NCBI GenBank assembly: GCA_030248295.1
Contig: JASANH010000285.1
Span: 1 to 64,000, forward strand
Source of the DNA: Mesodorylaimus sp. YZB2_4
Lineage: Eukaryota > Nematoda > Enoplea > Dorylaimida > Dorylaimidae
DNA: 64,000 bases
Direction of reading: 5' to 3'
The notes beneath the pieces are model-generated. The model saw only the letters and a program-made list of their open reading frames with translations. It had not been told where the DNA came from and did not search any database. Positions 57,763 through 64,000 of the stretch are shown piece after piece (position 1 is the first letter of the stretch; every line of letters begins with the position of its first letter). The translations under genes were made by a program, and so were the position numbers.

Positions 57763-60700
57763 ATGGGTTTTCTAAAAGAAATTGAGTTGGAAAATTTTAA
57801 ATCTTATAAAGGGAAGCAACGTATCGGGCCGTTTCGGAAATTTACTGCAATTATTGGGCCGAATGGATCAGGTGAGAGCATTTTTCAGAAACTTGCAAAA
57901 AGCCTGTTAGTATGACCTACTGTACCGGTTAACGCGCCTCGCCTACACATTATGCATGTGTCTCGACCAAGTATTCGCGTGGGACATATAAGGTCAATAA
58001 CGTTAAACGTAATTCAAAGATTACAGTAGGCCTATTATAACAAAACTTTCAGTATGCAAGACCCTGTAGACGTGTGCCGCGCACGAAACGGCGTTGGTTG
58101 TGTATTTTACTATACCGTAGCGGTTTTTGTCTTTGAGTATTGAAAATTAAAAAATATTGTCTGCCCTTTCACCGAATTCCTTACAGTAAATGTCGATTTG
58201 ATTCTAAATGTGACTAAGCCGTTTCTCAACGTTTTCCTGTTGGTTATTTATGCATGCGAGAGAACTTTGCGTTTTGTGAGTCAAGTTCTGTGTGGTTTTA
58301 ATCGTACAATTTTACTTGATGTCAAATTAAGCCCTACCACCGCTCCCTCGCTCCTGTCGCATGCAATGGCCGCCATTTTAGTGCGTACTCTTGGCGGTGC
58401 AGGACAGTAGATTTTTTGCTATCGATTTTTTAAGTCTAGTACGACTTATTTTAGGCAAATCGAATTTGATGGACGCCATTTGTTTCGTTTTGGGCGAGAA
58501 AACGTCAAGTTTGCGTGTCCGGAAAGTCAGCGTAAGTAGTGCGATATCTCTCCATAATATTTTCAGGTTTTTCCTGATGTAAGAGCTAGAAGTCGAGGGA
58601 GAAATGGTAAACTTTTAGCTTCTCAATATGGGAAGGAATTACAGACTGTACTGGGTGTATGAGACTGCCACAGACTCTTGTAGGGGCAGAATAGGCAAGC
58701 CTACCCAAAGCCAATCGCAACATTTTTGTTTAACAACCGTCTAGCTATGTACTGTAAGAAATCTTTTTTTGATGATTAAACGGCTTCTTCTTTTTTTTCT
58801 GTTATTCAAGCTCACCAAACAAAAGTTTATCGCAGTTTTTCCTATTTTCGGAAAGTGTTTAGACTCGTGAGATTACTTTAAAACTTTTTCAAATGTGTAA
58901 ATCGAGATCTTGACCTAAATTAAGTTTTAAAGTTGAAATATTGATTTTTAAGGATTTGATTCACGGTGCTCCGATCGGGAAACCTGTGGCGAACAGGTGC
59001 CACGTCAGTCTTCTGTACGAACATGATAATGGAAACGAAACCATGTTCACTCGTATCGTTACTGGATCCGGCTCTGAATACCGAATCGATGGAAAGGTAA
59101 TTCCGTCTGAATTTTCTTGCTTATCACTCTTCCGTTCAACCTGATTTTTTAGGTTGTCAAAGTCGACCAGTATACGCAAGAATTGGAGAAAATTAACATT
59201 TTCATAAAAGCCAAAAATTTTCTTGTATTTCAAGGCGCTGTTGAAAATATCGCTATGAAAAATCCAAAAGAACGAACTCAATTGTTTGAAGAAATTTCGA
59301 GGTAAGGTCAGTCATTTTTTCAATTAGTCATAGAATTTGTGGTTTTTTGTTTTTTAGGTCTGGCGAATTAAAAGAAGAGTACGATCGTTTGAAGTCGGAA
59401 ATGATGAAAGCTGAAGAAGATACGCAGTTTAATTACGCAAAAAAACGAGCAACTGCTGCCGAAAAGAAAGAAGCAAAGACGGAAAAAGATGAAGCGGAAA
59501 AATATCAAAAATTGAAAGATCAAGTGGTGAGTGCAAGATTAGTTTTTCGATTAGGAATAAGCGAATTTGTTTCGAAATCTGAATCGATTTTTTTAGACTC
59601 AGAAACAATTACAATTATATCTGCTTCAATTGTTCCATAATGAGCGTCAAATTAAAAGTTTTAGTTCGGAAATTGAGGAAAAGCAAAAAGAATTGGAAAA
59701 AGCGAAAAAGAAATTAGAAAAAATAGAAGAAGAATTAAAAGAAAAACGAAAAGATCAAACTAGATTGACGAAAGATTTGAGTAAAGTCGATCAACAAATT
59801 CATGAAATGGTAAAACAGGTTTTTTTAATTTCCGTAATTTTTACGACGAAATTGGGTTTTAGGAAGCTGATTTAACCAAAAAGCGTCCGAGTTATTTGAA
59901 GGTCAGAGAAAATGTTCATCATTCCGAAAAGAAATTGGAGGCGATGGGAAAATCGTTGACGAGCGCTCGTCGCAATGCCGAACGACAACAAAGTGTTATC
60001 GCTCAATTCGAAAACGATTTAGCTGCTGCAATTAAAGAAAAAGAAAATTTCGAGGAAGAATTCGAAGAAGAATCTCAAAGTCGTGGTTTACAATTAACTC
60101 AAGGCCAGGTAATTTTTATGTTTTTAGAATCCAATAGTTTCGATGCAAAAATGGTTTTTTTGTAGAAACTTCAATACAATCAATTAAAAGGCGAAGCTGA
60201 TCGTCAATGCGCCATTTGTCAACAAGAATTGGATGCATTGTCGCGGGAACAGCAGATGGATCAAGATCAATTAGAAACGAAAAAACGGAAACAAAAGGAA
60301 AGATCGTCGAAAATTACGCAAAAAACTAACGAATTGGAGGTTCAGAAAAAACGTGTTGAAAAGTTGGCTGAACAAATTCAGTAAGTAATTATTTAATTAA
60401 GTTTTGACAATTTGAACATTTTTTGCGTTTTAGAACTCAGCAAACGCAATTAAAAGAACACGAAGCGACTTTGGGGCAAACTAAGGCGGACGTGGAGACG
60501 GCCAAGAAGCGATTGGAGCAGAATGTAAAGGAAATGGATGATATTAATCGACAATTGAACGAGGCCAATGTCGACACAAACGAGTCGTCCAGGATGCAAA
60601 GGAAACAAGAACTGATTGAAAATTTGAAACGAATTTGTAGCGGGACCGTGGTAAGTGAAGATACGGTGTCAAAAAAAGGCCTTGGGTGGGAGTCTAACCC

Positions 60701-63700
60701 TGATCAGGGATGACTGGCCTGGCGAATTAGACCCGAATAGTACCGCCAAAGGACCTGAGGGCGTACGGAAGAAAACGGGTAGGCCCTGCGAGAAGGTAGA
60801 GCCTTCGTCCTACCGTTATTGAGAGGCTACCTGAACCGCCTGTCCACCATTAATTGGTATGTCCAACCTGTAGGTGGTATGGCCTCGGATGGAAGACAAT
60901 CCCGACAAAGCCGCGGTGGCTCAGTTGGTTGAGGCGTTGGTCCCGCGCTGCTTTGGCCAGGAGGCCGCAGTTCTGTTCCGGCTGAGGACGGCAGTTTAGT
61001 GAACCCGTCTCTGGCCTTGCACACCTGGCTCTAAGCGACTCACTGGGTACTGTCGAGTGGCGCACCCCGAACGAGTAGAGAATCAGGAAACTGGTCTTCG
61101 AACCCCAGTCGGGAAGGTCCCTCCCTTCTCGCCCAGTATCATCCTGGGAGGCTGGTGCTGGCACAGGATGCCTTCGTGTGGAGGTGCTCCTAGTGGAGAC
61201 ACGCAGAGGGAAGCTGCCGTGAGAGCTTGTCACCTCACGACCTCGCTTATCATATCAAGACTGCTGGCCGGCTATAGGCAAAACGGGTTGGAAGTCCCCT
61301 GGGAGCTGGGGCGGCACAGGGGCCGCCCACAAAGTTTTAAAAAAACAGTCCCGATATGTAACCAATAGGTTATCGATAGGCCTGAACCGATCAGAGACGT
61401 GGATCGGTTCCCGATCCGATCCGACCGCTGGATCGGCAACTAATATTTTTCGCGCTCTATCTGCTGGGAAATGATAAAATGTGACAAAATATAACGAGAA
61501 AATCCCGCTCTTTTTTCTCAAATCAGTATTTTGATCCCGCTTTAGGTGCTGCTTATCTCGCCTGTGTCCTTTGAAGTGGTCTAACAGAGTGACAGCGAGA
61601 AACCACAGCAGTTTGGTGAGGACGCAGTGCCAAACACGTCATCCCCATCTATCTTCTATTTTTTGAAGCAAATCGGATCGGGATCGGGCCGATCCAGCCC
61701 TAGGGTCGGATCGGTCGATGCCTGTAGGTTCTGCCAGAAGGCAACAGAGCCGTCGTCCCATCGTTATTGGGAAGCTACCTGGACCGCTCGACCTGTCTAT
61801 CATTTGGTATGACTCACCTGAACGTGGTACGGCCTCAGATGACAGCACAGTCCCGATATGTAAGAAATAGGTTACTGATAAATCTTTCTGTCTTCATCAG
61901 CGGTCTGGGGTGGTATTCCGTGCCCGTTCCCCGTGGTATGATCTCATCGTCAGTCAGGAACTTCATTGCAGTGCAGTAAGTGCACATGGTTATTGCGCAA
62001 GGCTTCCATCAGTTTTTTGTCGATTTTGATGCCTGGTGTGGTGCAGTTTCTGAAAATCTGGGCTGCTTACCACCCGCCTTTGTTTGTAGGCCGCATGGGT
62101 TGGGGATAGAAATCGGCAGTGTTTCTTAAAGAAATGATTGTTCCTCTCGTTTCAGTATGGCCGCTTGGTGGATTTGTGCCAGCCGTCGCATAAACGCTAT
62201 CAACTGGCGATCACGAAAGTTCTGGGCAAGAATATGAATGCTATTATTGTGGATACGGAGAAGACAGCTCGCGAGTGCATTCAGTACATGAAAGAACAGC
62301 GCGTCGAGCCCGAGACGTTCCTGCCGTTGGATTATATTGAAGTGAAACCGATTAACGAGCAGTTGAGGTAAGGTGGGTTGGAATGTCCCTGATTGCGCCA
62401 GTTTCAATCGTGGGGGATGTCTCAATGCAGGCAGTCTCTTTGGTGTAAGGTGAAGCAATGCATGTTACATATGGATGCAGGCAAAAGTTACAGCACAGCA
62501 ATAATAACTGTGTGTACGCAAGCTAGAAATGAGCAATTTGCAGCGCAGGCTCGAAAAATTCAAATTTTAAAATGGGAAAATGTTTAAAAAGTTATCTACT
62601 GGCTTTAGGCAGCTACAAGAGCCGCATAATGTGAAACTGATCGTTGATGTGATTCGTTGCGATCCGCCGCAAATCAAGAAAGCCTTACATTTCGCTTGCG
62701 GCAATGCACTGGTTTGCGACTCGGCAGAAGATGCTCGAAAATTAGCTTTCGGTGGAACTCAACGTCATAAGGTAAGAAAACTATTTTTTGTGGGGTAGCT
62801 TGAAGAATTAAGGTGGCTAGCTGAAATTGTTTTCAGGCTGTATCGTTGGATGGCACCCTGTTTCAAAAGTCGGGTGTAATCAGTGGCGGAGCATCGTAAG
62901 TGGTTGGGTGGGAATCCTTGGTGGGGGAGAGTCTGGTAAAGGAAGCCTTTTTGAGGCCTCAGCTCAGGTTCAGCTGAAACTACAGGACTTTAAGTTTGCC
63001 TGATCTCTTCTGTGGTTAAGCATTGGCTAAGCTAAGGATTTGGGGAGCCTTAGCTGAAACTGAGCAAAAGCTGATTAGCCTACTGTAGAGCTTTAAATGA
63101 GTCATCCAAGCTGACCCGACTCCCCGATTGACGGGCTGACGCACTGGTAACATTGGAAAGATTCTCGATGAGGCTGGGAAAAGGTCGAGTCGAGTACATT
63201 GTTGTGCATTTTAGAGATCTGAAAGCGAAGGCGAAACGCTGGGACGAAAAGGCCGTAACTCACCTGCGAACGAGGAAAGAGCAATTGATTGAAGAGCAGA
63301 AGAAATTGCACAAAATTCGACGTCGGGAAGCGGACATCACCAGTTTGGACAATACGCTGAAACAGTTGGAAGCGCGGATAAAGAATGCGCAAAGTGATAA
63401 GGAACAAACGGTGAGTTCCTCGTCTGCTCTGAGTGCTATCGATTTTTGATAGATATTTTTAAATATTTTAGGAAAAAATACAACTACGCCAATTGGAAAA
63501 CGAATTGGAGGAATTGAGGACGCGTTTGGAAAATGATGCGCCTGAAATCTTAGAAATCGAAGGGCGTATGGAAGAAAGGAATCGAAGGATTAAGAAAATG
63601 GAAGAACAAATGAATACGAAAGTCGATGAAATATTTGCCGATTTTTGCGCTGCTATCGGCGTCAGGGATATTCGGTGAGTGGGAATAAATAATTCAGGTG

Positions 63701-64000
63701 TGATCAAGAAATCTAGCAGTAGCCATCATGTCTGTCGTGGTAAAACTCGGTGCCAGCGCTACTGCAGAATTTCTTGCAAGAACAAAATTTTTAGCACGTG
63801 GAACGAACAAAAACAATAGCCCTGAGTGGGAATCGAACCAGCGTCCTCTGGCTAATAGCTTATTTTGCGCAGGATTCACTGGACGTTTGGATTAATGATC
63901 CTTTTTTAGCCAATATGAAGAACTGGAAGGACGATACCAGCAAGATAAAATGAAGAAAATGTTGGAATTCGACGACCAAATCGAAAAATTGAAAGGAGAA
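57763..64000 (+). CDS. SMC1 cohesin subunit, 5' two thirds (cut by the window end)
   Basis: Exons 57763-57871, 58455-58531, 58953-59096, 59153-59301, 59358-59526, 59597-59809, 59863-60108, 60166-60380, 60434-60650, 62156-62367, 62609-62771, 62837-62895, 63215-63410, 63472-63674 and 63910 to beyond 64000; about 821 residues are present out of an expected 1,230. It starts [20 protein letters not shown]; Walker A GPNGSGKSN is split by intron 1 after the second Gly. Then [34 protein letters not shown]-terminal coiled coil, and the hinge from [15 protein letters not shown] through [36 protein letters not shown] to GVISGGAS; then the return coiled coil with [17 protein letters not shown]1 pairs with SMC3 in cohesin. 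Intron 9 (1.5 kb) is filled with repeats. An unusual CAIC pair sits at 384-387 in the coiled coil. Confidence 0.96.
60777..60906 (+). repeat. intron-9 repeat, copy 1, split by a SINE
   Basis: GTAGGCCCTGCGAGAAGG, CGTCCTACCGTTATTGAGAG, GCTACCTGAACCGC, GGTATGGCCTCGGATGG and ACAATCCCGA match 61,715-61,856. Its continuation (ATATGTAACCAATAGGTTAT) is found after the SINE at 61,355. Confidence 0.75.
60907..61344 (+). mobile_element. tRNA-headed SINE copy in SMC1 intron 9
   Basis: The head GCCGCGGTGGCTCAGTTGG (box A) is followed by the family body and the tail GTGGAGACACGCAGAGG, CACCTCACGACCTCGC, GCCGGCTATAGGCAAAACGG, ending in an A-rich run. It is bounded by ACAATCCCGA (60,896-60,905) and ACAGTCCCGA (61,345-61,354), a 10-bp target duplication with one mismatch. 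Confidence 0.8.
61379..61722. mobile_element. inverted-repeat element rich in GATCGG, SMC1 intron 9
   Basis: The left arm (GAACCGATCAGAGACGTGGA, TCGGTTCCCGATCCGATCCG) is the approximate reverse complement of the right arm (CGGATCGGGATCGGGCCGAT, CCAGCCCTAGGGTCGGATCG, GTCGATGCC). Arms are about 50 bp with gaps. The interior is A/T-rich and non-coding. Confidence 0.65.
61715..61885 (+). repeat. intron-9 repeat, copy 2, uninterrupted
   Basis: CGTCCCATCGTTATTGGGAA, GCTACCTGGACCGC, GGTACGGCCTCAGATG, ACAGTCCCGATATGTAAGAA and ATAGGTTACTGATAAA run continuously. This gives the empty-site structure for the SINE insertion in copy 1. Confidence 0.75.

Overview
The window is animal nuclear DNA. It has spliced genes with mostly short GT-AG introns (many acceptors read TTTTTAG or TTTCAG), conserved eukaryotic housekeeping genes, and a heavy load of small transposon remnants. 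The gene content (an astacin with a C-terminal ShKT domain, receptor-like tyrosine phosphatases in several copies, compact introns) suggests a small invertebrate, plausibly a nematode or another ecdysozoan. I cannot name the species. The six genes that are complete and single-copy here were checked by adding up exon lengths; each sum is a multiple of three and gives a protein of expected size.

Layout. 1-1,960: 21-bp minisatellite, then a 52-bp tandem repeat. 2,744-3,163 (-): small LEA-like hydrophilic protein. 5,851-11,198 (-): phosphatase-family copy A. 14,971-16,410 (-): phosphatase-family copy B. 19,498-20,789 (+): secreted Cys/Gly/His-rich protein. 23,142-27,044 (+): astacin metalloprotease. 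27,755-28,531 (-): ARF6. 29,244-38,813 (+): ANKRD28/44/52-type ankyrin scaffold, 25 exons. 38,930-39,892 (-): SETMAR-type SET-domain methyltransferase. 41,142-47,331 (+): cytosolic cysteinyl-tRNA synthetase. 48,860-49,685: decayed LINE. 51,118-54,818 (+): phosphatase-family copy C. 57,763 to the end (+): SMC1, running off the window.

The most unusual feature is the phosphatase family. Copy C is a complete receptor-like protein of 935 residues: signal/anchor, Cys-rich ectodomain, one transmembrane helix, PTP domain, basic tail. Copy A keeps the ectodomain and helix but has lost the PTP catalytic core by an internal deletion that joins the start of the PTP domain to the tail. Copy B keeps the first exon, the juxtamembrane exon, the whole PTP catalytic core and the tail, but has lost every ectodomain and transmembrane exon. 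A and B are therefore complementary halves of C, and all three share several hundred bp of related 5' flanking sequence. A and B could be a decoy receptor and a free phosphatase, or decaying copies. The sequence alone does not decide.

Between genes and in the larger introns lie a tRNA-headed SINE family (copies in introns of the ankyrin, CysRS and SMC1 genes), a dispersed repeat with a self-complementary core, several fold-back or MITE-like elements (one with an 8-bp target duplication typical of hAT elements), and a pair of long diverged repeats flanking copy B.
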